A DNA stretch of 64,000 bases from Siphlonurus alternatus (Eukaryota; Arthropoda; Insecta; Ephemeroptera; Siphlonuridae). This document shows, piece after piece, positions 32,633 to 54,265 of the stretch; the stretch's first letter is position 1, and every line of letters starts with the position of its first letter. Location of the stretch: positions 44,900,317 through 44,964,316 of the forward strand of contig OX463781.1 of assembly GCA_949825025.1 (NCBI GenBank). The letters are read 5' to 3'. The notes under the pieces were generated by a model. That model was not told the origin of the DNA. It was given only the letters and a program-made list of their open reading frames with translations, and did not search any database. The position numbers and the translations under genes were made by a program.

Positions 32633-35600
32633 ATGACCACGACACAACCCCTCGTGCCCCCCACCCCTAACGTGATGTTCGGACTGACGTCACGGGCCTA
32701 CGACGTGGCGGTGGCGCAGTTCCTGCCCCTCATTTCCAAGAATGACCTGCGCGAGTTCGTGTCCCGGCTGGAGGAGCAGCAACACAACGTCAAGTGTCTC
32801 GCAAAATACCTGTTGCAGCTCATCTACAACCAGGTGCTTATATCAAACAAAAATTGGGTAATTACTCCCCTGAATCTTCCGAAACTCTAAAATTAAAACC
32901 CTGTGCGTTTTGTGGGCTTATATCCGGAAAAGGGTTGGTTACGTCCTTGCAATCCGTCCCAACATTTGCCCGTGACTGAGGGAAACGTGGAACCCCAGTC
33001 AGGAGTCAGGATGGACGCTAAATCTTTAATCAACTGGAGCCATGCGGGGGAACCACAATACATAGTGGAAAAGCGCCACGATTCACCCTTAAGTGGGAGA
33101 AGCATGGTTTTTGTTAAAAATGGTCAGCCTATCAACTATTTTTTTTTTAATCACACTCGGTATTGTTTGACTTTGGTGATCGGTTAAGAATCTGCAACAC
33201 AGCTGCCAATTAATGCACTGCGACACACTCTCCCACATTATTATTATTTTTTTTTTTTTACAGATTCCACCGAATCATTTTTTTTTTATAAAAATGCTTC
33301 TCCCCTCCTCTCCGGCCCCACAGTATAATATAATATAATATAATATAATATAATATAATATAATATAATATAATATAATATAATATAATATAATATAATA
33401 TAATATAATATAATATAATATAATATAATATAATATAATATAATATAATATAATATAATATAATATAATATAATATAATATAATATAATATAATATAATA
33501 TAATATAATATAATATAATATAATATAATATAATATAATATAATATAATATAATATAATATAATATAATATAACATAACATAACATAATATAATATAATA
33601 TAATATAATATAATATAATATAATATTTATCAATTAATTCATAAAAAGGTGTTTAAAATCCCTTGATATATTTTCGTATAAATTTTTGTATAATTTAAAA
33701 ATATTTTATTTCTATTTTACCACATATTGTAAAATTACCCAAGACTATTTTTTTTAAATAAATAAAAATGCGAGACTATAGTAATATTCTTTGATTTTAT
33801 GATTTCAATTATTTATTTATTTTCACCCTCTCATATATAACATTGATTTCTTAATATGAAAACAAAACATCTAAATTTTACTTCTTGTTTTCAGGGTAAG
33901 CTGCGAGTTCCCTTTGCTGTTGAGCTTCTGAAATTTGACTTGCCCCAGGAGGAGGTTCTGTTCTTTCTTTGGCTCACCATCAACGACTCCAAGTGCAGCC
34001 ACGAGCTGTTCGAGGCGGCGTGCGACTCCAGGCGGGACCTGCTGCAGCTGCACATGGACTTTGCCCACAGACTGCACCCGCAAGTGGCAGACCAGCCCGT
34101 GGGGTTTCCCCTGCAGTGCGTGGTGCAGAGCTTCGTCTCGGACCCTGACGTCTGCATAAGAAAACTGGAGACTCTGGTGTCGCTCGGCGCCGATGTCAAC
34201 GCACGCTACGAGAAGGAAAATGAGGAAACTGCGGTGCACTTTGCGGCAAGAAATGGAGAGTGGAAAGTAGTGGAGTTTTTACTAGAAAAAAGTGCTAACA
34301 TTGATATCAATATACAAGGTACTACTGCTAGAGATATTATACTAAATTTAAAACCTGATTTGTTAAATAATAGAAATTATCCCATACAACCTCCAATGTC
34401 ATTGGAATTAAAGAATAAATTATTTGATGCTCTTTATAATGGCAGTGAAGAAGATTTTGTGAAATTATTGATTGATAATAACGTATCTGATGTAGATTTA
34501 AATGATGGGAGAATGACACTTCTCCAGCATGCAATTGTAAATAAATTTGTGAAAGGTGCACTTGAATTAATTCAAAGAGGTGCCAATGTTAATTTAATGG
34601 CTGGCAATTCAAAAGAACCAATTTTACTTGCAATGGCTAATCCTAACTTCGAAGTTCTTTCTCTATTTCATAGATATCAAGATCGAGTTAATTTCTTATT
34701 TAGCGTAGATGGAGGAACGTTTTTAAATGCACTTGCCATTGAATGTAACACAAGATATGAAAATATAAATGATCATAGATTGACTTTCATCGCTATAATT
34801 GAAGAAGCAATTAGACAAAAAGTACATATTTCTGCATTAAATAAATTTGGTTGTACTGCACTTGAGGTATTGGGATATCAAAGTCATAATAATTCAACTT
34901 TATTTAATATTTTACTTAGAAATGGAGGATTTTTAACAATAGATGAAAATATTGTATTAAATACACGTCCTCAGGTTTTTACTACATTTTTTGACGAACG
35001 TTTCCGATTTGTTGAAGAATTTACTCGTCGTCAAATGTCGTTAGATCGATCAGAGGTTCTGGAAGTAACATATGATTTTCTAGAACCCCTTGAATCTTAC
35101 AACAATACCAACAAAAATGTCCCTGAAATGTTACCTTTCTTTGAAATTTGTAAATCAGAGGACCACCAAAAAACATTACTGCACCCAATTGTAACGTTAT
35201 TTCTTGTATATAAATGGAGAAAAATAGCGTTTATTTATATTTTGAATTTCATCCTATACTTTTTATTTACGTTATTATTTTCTTTTCATATATACGAAAT
35301 TGTTAACAATCCTCCAACTACTATGTTATCAAATTACACAAACATGAACTTTTCTGGTGCTCACAATAACAAGGAAAGTATGAAGTTTGGAGAACATTTG
35401 AAAACTTTAACAATATTTTTATGGTGCTTAATATTACTACGTGAGTTATTCCAAATATTTATTTCATATCGACAATATTTGTACAATTTTGAAAATTATC
35501 TTGAAATAGTTTTGCTGATATTTTCATTTCTGACGTTATTTCCAAATTTTGCAGATACAAAATTCGTTTCCGCCATTGCAATTGCACTGACCTACATTGA

Positions 35601-36750
35601 ATTAACTTTATTGATAGGCAGACATCCGTATACTGGCACGTACATCACAATGTTTCTCAGAGTATCGTTTAAAAGTATTGAATTATTATTAATATTTTCA
35701 TCTTTTATATTTGCTTTTACATTTGGGTTTTATGTATTTTTTCATAATTTAAATGAAACAAATTTTTTTAATAATCTTTGGCATTCTGTTTTAAAAACTT
35801 CAGTCATGACAGCTGGAGAGTTCAATGTTGAATCTTTAGAATTTAACATTAGCCCTGGGGCAAGTGAAATTATGTTTCTTTTGTTCATAGTGTTTGTTCC
35901 TATTGTTCTTATGAATCTCTTGAACGCCCTTGCTGTCAGTGATACCCAAAGAGTCATAGATGAAACTGCATTATTATGCTGCATTGCTAATATAAGACAT
36001 TACACTAAAATAGAATCAATGTGGTTGGGGTATTCTATGGATAATCCAGGAGAAAGGTGTTATGGAGTTTCTCCAAAATCAAAAACAAAATTTGTTACTA
36101 AAATTGTTTCATTATTTCGAGTAAATGTTTTACCATTTCCTCAAAATCCATATGTAAATCCGGAGCCCACTCACACACTGAAAATTATCATCGATCAGAA
36201 GTATTACTACCCACATGTATACTTGTTTTATAAAGCACCCACCATCACTTCGTCTTATAAAGTAATTAAAAATCCTAAAACATTGCGTCAATATTTGATA
36301 TATTTTTATTTTAGAATGTTACTAAGAGGTAACGAAGATATTTCTGTTGGAGAATTAAGATTAAGAAAATATCCATCTTTAGCACCAGATGTAAACGATT
36401 GCATTGATAATTTAAACAAAAATTTAAGTGACGCAATCAATTCTCAACATTCTGACCACGAAACTGCACTTTTAAATACAATTGAAGACATAAAGACTAA
36501 TCAAAATGCAGCTCTGTCTCTTCTAGAAGAAAATATTAAATCTAAATTAAGTAATCAAAATTTTATTAATATGGAAAAAGTAATCAACAAATTTAATGAA
36601 CAAGACATGGTTTTGAGAGAGATCAAAACGCAAGGGGATGAAATAAAGAGACTGTCCAATGAATTGACCGAAGTCAAGTTGTCAGTGCAGCAAATGACAA
36701 GTGACTTAGCAGCTATTAAAGATTTGCTAACAGCTAGACCGAGGGAATAA
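32633..36750 (+). CDS. TRPA-family cation channel (painless/pyrexia-like), two coding exons
   Basis: Exons 32633-32833 and 33895-36750 join in phase 0 (1018 aa). The ATG follows an acceptor (TTGCTTCCAG) by six bases. Residues about 68-460 hold ankyrin-type repeats (e.g. LGADVNARYEKENEETAVHF). Six membrane helices are visible: S1 about 511-534, S2 571-592, S3 602-620, S4 625-643, S5 659-683, S6 726-748. A pore region lies between S5 and S6 (LKTSVMTAGEFN), and S6 ends VLMNLLNALAVSDTQ, the TRP-channel form found in TRPA. A coiled coil near the C-terminus (NELTEVKLSVQQMTSDLAAI) fits tetramer assembly. Insect relatives are thermal, chemical or mechanical sensors at the plasma membrane; the stimulus here is unknown. 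The first 350 bases of the long exon are G+C-rich, the rest abruptly A+T-rich. AATAAA at 36797-36802. Confidence 0.88.
32880..33190. repeat. Unclassified moderately G+C-rich block in the TRPA intron
   Basis: The composition differs from the flanking A/T-rich intron, and neither strand gives an exon with both splice sites. It is probably an old transposable element or SINE, but I cannot match it to anything else in the window. Confidence 0.3.
33323..33626. repeat. (TATAA)n pentanucleotide array
   Basis: About 60 units of TATAA, with a few C substitutions near 33573-33587. It lies about 270 bp upstream of the long TRPA exon. The unit is not a multiple of three but has no stop in the reverse frames, producing artefactual Tyr/Ile-rich open frames. 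Confidence 0.95.
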
Positions 36751-39000
36751 AATGTAATATAATTTTCAATGTAATTTATTTATTTTTATTGCTATAAATA
36801 AATGCTATATATTTTTTTCTTTCGGTTAATGTGTTATATACTTTGATTTAAAATTAACTAATACTAACAATCAAACAATGTAAGACAAGTGAAAGTGCCT
36901 TTAATTGTGTTGTATTTTGTAAAATATATTTAATTAATTATTTTCTGATAACAAATTTTTATAAATGTACATTAATATAGCTTTATATACGACATTGTTA
37001 ATTATTTTTATATTTTTTTTATTACTATTGTATTATATGTACAAATAATATTGTGTATTTGTATAAGAATAGAGTCGAATAAAAACAGTTTATTTTGTAA
37101 ACTTTCTATTTTTATTTGTTAAATTAATACATTCCATATAGAATAGCACCAGAACATTGCTAGAACTTATTCGTGAAAGATATGTAAAAAAAGTTATAAA
37201 CTATTTAAGTTTCATAATAATTCATAAATATGAATTTATAGATTTTTTATTTATAAATAATATTTTTAAGTTATACAGTACATTATACATAAATAGAATA
37301 ATTGTAATTATAAAATTAATATATTATTTGGAGTTGATATCTTATAAGTTTCAGTGTCATTGCCACTGAAAATAAATATAATTATGTACTCATATAAGAT
37401 TCATATACTTTACAGTACTGAGCAATGTCAAATTTTACTAACCCAACGTTCAACAGAAAAACACGTGATGATCAGCTGATAACAAATTATGCAAAGTTAC
37501 ATCACCTGGTGACAAAATCGTAATCTGAAGACACACACACCAAGAAGACTTTACCTGGTATAGAGGACAACTTGGATCACAAATCACAATGTTATAAATT
37601 AATATTCTTCTCAAAATATAAATGATATGCGTACACTGCAAACAAACTATAATTCTGTATACACAAGATTAAGGAAATATTGTTGCTTCACAGATTCTCA
37701 CTTAACTTACTACAAAACAATCTTTGATGCCCTAGTTAATTGGGAGTTTACGATTAGATGCATTTTTATCATTTATATAGCAAACTTTACGAATAGTTAC
37801 AAATATTTTGTAATAATGAAGTAAAACTGGAGATGGTTTGTAAGTTGTAAATTTATATTATGTTTTTCTCTCAATCAAATTATTGTTTATTTAGCGACAG
37901 TTACAAAACAAGACAAAAAAGGCACAAAATAATCAAGTTAATGTATACAATCAATAATTAAATTAAGAATGCACAGGACTCTGTATACACGTCGACCTTG
38001 TATATCTTAAGGTAGGGTCCAGTTTGGATACTGGAGAGAAAAAGGATTACTAAAATAGCACTTTGTTTCGCGTCTCAGCGTCCTAATTAACGTGTTACTG
38101 GGAGAACCGTGGAAAACCTCTGTCACGACGGACACCGGTCTATATAAAAAAGTAGTGTATATATATAATAATAATAATAATATTAACGCGGCAAATGTGT
38201 ATATATTATACACTACTTTTTTTATAAATGGTCTAAAGCGATATGGGGAACCACACGCAAGTACATTGCACTGGGTTGAATTTGAAATGATACGGTCGGC
38301 CATACAAGTATTTTAACCACGTTCAATGCATTGGTCAATGCACTGCATTATTCTGTGTGCTTCAATATTAAAGAATAACAATAAACATCACGTCACGTAA
38401 GCACCAACAATATTTATTTGGAGCTCACTCGTGATTTTTGTTATGTCACACATCACGCATCCAATTAAAATAAATTATCAATATGTACGTAAATGTGTGA
38501 GAGTAAAAATTATAATTATTTGATATTTCTTACATATGTTAATTAGCACAATTCTATAATTTTAGTGTTTATCTTTAATTTAATTAATGTAATACAGATT
38601 TTAAAATACGCATTTTAAATATTTTCGTTCTCTCTTTAAATTTTAACAATTAAATTATTACAATAACGACTCTACATTTTTGTATTATTGCCGCTATATG
38701 TAATGATATAAATTATAAAAAGGTTTCACTTCTCTCACCTTAATATCTTAATAAGTAACAAGTAGTATTACAATTAAGAAATTAAGTCTATAAATAGTTC
38801 TATAATAAACATGATGCAAATCATTACGCAAAAAAAAATTAAATAAATAAACCATCACGTTAAGTGAAGCAAAAATTAATAATAAAATCTACGTGCATAC
38901 ATTATTTTATTTGCTTAATGATAATAAGTGAATTGTGGTTTCAAGGCCTTCGCGGCTAGTGTAACAAACAAAATGGTTAAAGTGGGCGAGCGGGACACAT
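36751..39000. other. A+T-rich intergenic DNA with one small hairpin element
   Basis: After the TRPA poly(A) signal I see no exon. An inverted repeat at about 38117-38235 (arms containing AAAAAAGTAGTGTATA) is a likely MITE. Confidence 0.45.
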
Positions 39001-39117
39001 TTAGCTCCTCACGTATTTGCTGCTGCTGCTAGTAGTGAAGCGACCGTCGAAGTGAGCAAGTGACATTTCACCCTCCATGTGAGCCATCTGAAGACAAGTT
39101 CTGAACCGCAAGTTTAC
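39001..39117 (-). CDS. G+C-rich candidate terminal exon, strand uncertain
   Basis: On the minus strand a 38-codon frame, containing MAHMEGEMSLAHFDGRFTTS and ending SSSKYVRS, closes with TAA at 39001. A CAG at 39120-39118 could be its acceptor, but the pyrimidine tract is poor. On the plus strand the same G+C-rich block (about 38950-39205) ends near a GTAAGG and could be a 5' untranslated exon of the SLC26 gene, whose first coding exon is preceded by an acceptor. I do not recognise the peptide. Confidence 0.3.
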   Translation of the reverse strand, partial: VNLRFRTCLQMAHMEGEMSLAHFDGRFTTSSSSKYVRS

Positions 39118-39902
39118 CTGTCTTATAGCATTCCGTGATGTGAAAATGACTTTTTCATACACTTAAAAAAATGAATATTGAGAAGATATTTTGAAATTTC
39201 TTCAACGTAAGGTATGATATCGATAGTAAAAAAATTTAAAGGTCTGTTCGTAAATGCAGAAGATGAACCTTCTGTGCAGGGGAAATAAGGTTCATTTAAT
39301 TATGTTCTGATTGTGTATTTACATCTATGAATATCTATAGTATTTAACTATTTATAGACAGTACGAGTCTTATTACTTTGGCAGGTGAATAGACCACAAA
39401 AGACACTATGTTATTATGTTGTTGTTGCAGCAGTATATTTTCATTTGTCCCATATAGGCTCTCGCGATCATGTTTCTACTAGTATACAGTATATAATATG
39501 TATTATTTATTTTCAGCCTATGAAGAAAGAGTTAATAACATAAACATTAACATAAAATAAGCACGTAGGAAATACATATTTTTTTATTTTGAAAGTTTTT
39601 TAGAAGCTAATAATACTATAACGTATATTATATTCAGTATTAAAACGTACAACTAAGATATTTCTACAAATTTCATTTATTTTTTTCATATTTTTATTTG
39701 TTACTAAATTTTTTTATGAAAAATAGTATTTCTAAAAGAAGGAAATCGGAAGTATAAATAGGAAGTCTTTAATTTATATCCTGAGTGTATCATATGTAGA
39801 CTATATATTTTTGAAATATTAATTTATAGAGAAATAACTAGTTGATGAACATCACCTGAGTGTACTGTGTACTGTTACCAGTGAGGCCCTCCGGTCGCAA
39901 CA

Positions 39903-50305
<10,403 letters not shown>

Positions 50306-50530
50306 CGTATCTCCGCAATTTGATAACTACAAATTGATCGTGCTTTTTTTTTAAATCCAAGTGTTAAACAATACTGAAATTTTAAACGTGAGATAATTTT
50401 TTTTATTTATATGCAGCTTTGAAAAAAAAAATCATTAGTAACAGTGAATCATTTTTAAAATTTGGCTACAAATCACTGTTATAGAGACCTCCATATTTGC
50501 AATAAATATTACTTTTAAATAAAATGGAAG

Positions 50531-51340
50531 GAAGAAAATCTCATCAGACAAGTTAAGTGTGTTGTTTGCATCTGGCGGTCTTACGTACTGATATTTACCC
50601 TCTTTAGATATTTAAAACCATGTGGATATTAATTTTATGTGAGTTTTATTTGAATACAGCACAATGAATTTTTAAATGCCATTGGATGACTGAAAGAAAT
50701 CATTCCAATTTTAGAAATAACATGTCTTAATTGTACCAGGGACCTGTGTGGACTGACCTCGATATTAATTATGTGATATAATTGTGAATGTAGTTTAATA
50801 TAAATCAAGTATTTTAATTAACCATGTGTCTTTTCGTCATTAAAAAATTATTTTGTGCTCATGTATTATACTTTGTAGATATTCGATTAAGTTAAATAAA
50901 TAAAAAATATATAAATTATAATAAATATATAATAAAATTTTTATTTCGATCGTGTTTTACAGCATAGGTCACGTCAATTCTTACATAAGTTATATAAAAG
51001 GTATTTAAATATAATTAGTAACAAATTACAATACATGTCATATAGGTATGTAATACAAATATTATTTATGAGTAGCAATATATTATTTTTTCATTATTTA
51101 GGAATTTTAATACTGGATTATAAATTATTTTTAATTTTTTTCTGTGCTTTGAAATAAATGAACCGTATCCAGAAATGTTGCAATATTTAAGAATATAATT
51201 TTTTTATTTCATTCTCTTGTATAATCCATTCACAATGTTTTATATCATTTAATCAAGTCCATTTAGTTGAAACGACATTGGGGGCGTCGTAAATTAATTA
51301 CAAAATTAAAACGCTTCTAAAACATATACTAATCTAGAAT
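50531..51340. other. Intergenic A+T-rich DNA after SLC26
   Basis: I see no gene, RNA or strong repeat between the SLC26 poly(A) signals and the MITE at 51342. Confidence 0.45.
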
Positions 51341-51341
51341 A

Positions 51342-51465
51342 CAGTCGTCGGCCCGGAATATTTCCCTTTACGGCTTTGTTAATCACAAAGTAAGAATAAG
51401 ATAAATATATGGCATGGTGATTAACAAAAAACTGCAAGAGGGAGATTTTCCGAGTCGACGAGTGT
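51342..51465. mobile_element. Small MITE with CAGTCGTCG ends, copy 3
   Basis: TA-CAGTCGTCGGCC at the left and TTTTCCGAGTCGACGAGTG at the right, with TTTACGGCTTTGTTAATCAC and its inverted partner. It lies about 70 bp before the minisatellite. Confidence 0.65.
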
Positions 51466-51532
51466 TTGCAAGTAATTCTCCATTTCATTTCTTTTCTTAC
51501 ACTACGGAGCAGCGTGTTTGTGTGGTAAACGG

Positions 51533-51975
51533 AGAAAATACCCTTTGATAAAATACCCTCAGATATAATACCCAGACAAAATACCCTAGGACAAAATACC
51601 CTCAGACAATTTACCCTAGGACAAAATACCCTTGGATAATTTACCCTAGGACAAAATACCCTTGGACAATTAACCCTAGGACAAAATACCCTTGGACAAA
51701 ATACCCTGGGATAAAATACCCTTGGACAAAATACCCTAGGACAAAATACCCTTGGATAATTTACCCTAGGACAAAATACCCTTGGACAATTAACCCTAGG
51801 ACAAAATACCCTTGGACAAAATACCCTAGGACAAAATACCCTTGGACAAAATACCCTCAGACAAAATACCCATGGACAAAATACCCTTGGACGAAATACC
51901 CTCGGACAAAATACCCTTAGACGAAATACCCTTAGACGAAACACTCTTGGACAGAATACCCTCAGACAATTTACC
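51533..51975 (+). repeat. 15-bp minisatellite, forward array
   Basis: About 29 units of GGACAAAATACCCTT with variation mainly at the last two bases and a GGACAATTTACCCT variant that recurs at intervals. Because 15 is a multiple of three, all frames stay open, giving RVFCP-type pseudo-proteins. Confidence 0.95.
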
Positions 51976-52470
51976 ATATATTATAATATATAACAGCATC
52001 TTAGGTATTTCGTAGAATGATAAAAATTATACCTACATCATGCAAACATTTTGCACACATGTATTGTATATACACTGTACAGTACAGTATTAACATTATT
52101 ATTATTAAAGGGACAGGGTACAATAATTTTCATGTTGCATAAAAAGTTTCCTATTGATATAATAAAATTAAAAATATAATGTGTCAATTGCCCCAAAATA
52201 CCAACCAACCAACCAAAATTAAAAATATATGATATTTCGGATTTCAACAGTACCAATAATTATAATCATAAATTTATGATTATAGTTTCTATAATTTATA
52301 ATATGTTATTGCGAATTGCCCATGAAAAAGGTAAAATAAATTTCACTGAATCCTGCGCATGATACTTTCACAGCATAATTTATTTTTTTTATGCGTTTAG
52401 TTGTAGAGTATAATAATTAAATATTTAGCACCTTTTAATTATTTTATTATTTATCATGTTATTTTTGAAA

Positions 52471-52854
52471 GGGTAAGATAACACGAAGAATCGATTGTTG
52501 TAGTCCCATTTGATTAACATGTAAATCTTAGCAACCTCATAATAATTCTGAATCTTTTTTTGAGAGACAGTTTTTGGCACCAAAAAAATATGGAAAAAAT
52601 TTCAAAACAATCGGACGATCCAATTGTTTTAAACGAATTTTTTAAATTTTTAGTGTAAGGCTTTCCCATGGAGACCTAAACTAAGAAAATAATTTAAAAA
52701 AATTGGATCGTCCGATTGTTTTGAAATATTTTCCATATTTTTTTGGTGCCAAGAACTGTCTCTCAAAAAACATTCAGAATCATTATGAGGTTGCTAAGGT
52801 TTACATGTTAATCAAATGGGACTACAACAATCGATTGTTCGTGTTATCTTACCC
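52471..52854. mobile_element. TTAA-type palindromic MITE, copy T3
   Basis: GGGTAAGATAACACG ... CGTGTTATCTTACCC with TTAA on the right (52855-52858) and a changed GAAA on the left. The arms contain GATTAACATGTAAA and GGATCGTCCGATTGTTTTGAAA. It lies between the two minisatellite arrays. Confidence 0.8.
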
Positions 52855-53892
52855 TTAATGTAGGTTAATTTGGGTGCAATAAATTTGAGCCAACCCAGGC
52901 AAAAAGGACTTTGGGGGGGGGGGGGGAAATAAGTAAATGTAAATGAACAGGGGATACTAAATAAAACATCGCATAATTATTATGGTATAATTATTTTACA
53001 ATGAATGTATGAATGCATTTTTTTCATTATTTTTTAATAAAGAGCAAAAACAAAACAAAAAGTAAAAATAAAAAATCGTCACCTCATGAATAGAAGAAAA
53101 CATTGCTTCCCCACCCAATTTTTTACGTATTAACATAATGTTACATTGTAAGGTCGACAAGAGATACATTGCTTTTTGCAGTAGAATGTTCTATAAACTT
53201 ACTCATGGAAACCAGCTATAAAATTAAATGTTCATAATGGTTTTAAAATTTATGTTGTCACGGGTAACAACCAGCACAAAGCATGATAGTAAAATACGTA
53301 TTGCTATTTCAGTTATTTATTTGTTATTTTATTGTACAAAATCATTATTTACCAGAAAAAATTATATTTAATTCACATTTTTAATGATGAGAAGAAATTT
53401 TATATTTTTGAAGATATAGAATTACATGTACACATGGTACATAATAAAATTATCTTAAAAAGTATTAAGTTGTGTTAAAAAGCCTTTATAACTTCTTAAT
53501 GCATATTAGTGACTTAAAAATATTGAGACAACGGGGAAAAAAATCATATGCTTCTTTCTTACCGAACTTTTAGTTATATAATTTTGACAAAAAGACCAGA
53601 CTACGGAGCCGGCCCCGTTAGGAAAAAACGAGCATTGATGTGTATAGTATATTAAAAGATATTTGAGTGAGACGGCTATATATGAACGAACTGAACACGA
53701 GTGGGGACATGCATTTCTACCCAAGCGTTTTGGAATTGAGATTCATATATATCTATTATATATTATTCAAAACGATGATTATTCTTTGAATGAGCTAGTT
53801 TATGAATGTATTGCAAATGAAATATTCCAGTATTTTCAAAAATGTGAATTTCTCGCCCTGAATTGAAACTGAAATTTTTCCCAACCTCAAAG
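52855..53892. other. A+T-rich DNA between minisatellite arrays
   Basis: No exon or RNA gene is visible. A poly-G run occurs at about 52913-52926. Confidence 0.4.
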
Positions 53893-54265
53893 TGATGGGT
53901 ATTTTATCCGAGGGTATTTTGTCCAAGGGTATTTCGTCTAAGGGTATTTTGTCCAAGGGTATTTTGTCTGAGGGTATTTTGTCCAAGGGTATTTTGTCCA
54001 AGGGTATTTTGTCTAAGGGTACTTTGTCCAAGGGTATTTTATCTGTGGGTAAATTGTCCAAGGGTATTTTGTCCAAGGGTATTTTGTCCGAGGGTATTTT
54101 GTCCAAGGGTTAATTGTCTAAGGGTATTTTGTCCAAGGGTTAATTGTCTAAGGGTATTTTGTCCAAGGGTTAATTGTCCGAGGGTATTTTGTCCAAGGGT
54201 ATTTTGTCCTAGGGTATTTTGTCTGGGTATTATATCCGAGGGTATTTTATCAAAGGGTATTTTAT
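53893..54265 (-). repeat. 15-bp minisatellite, inverted array
   Basis: About 25 units of AAGGGTATTTTGTCC, the reverse complement of the array at 51533-51975, including the same AATTGTCC variant. The last unit overlaps the end of the ankyrin gene: the stop codon TAA is part of a GGATAAAATACCC unit. Confidence 0.95.

Noticed and set aside
33258..33633. Tyr/Ile/Leu-rich open frames
   Set aside because: Pure translation of the (TATAA)n array.
51306..51977. 223-codon frame with RVFCP repeats, and the similar DKIPL frame at 53795-54106
   Set aside because: A 15-bp minisatellite without stops; no start context, splice sites or non-repeat domain.
51533..54265. CRISPR-like repeat array
   Set aside because: Units are contiguous without spacers, and the genome is eukaryotic.
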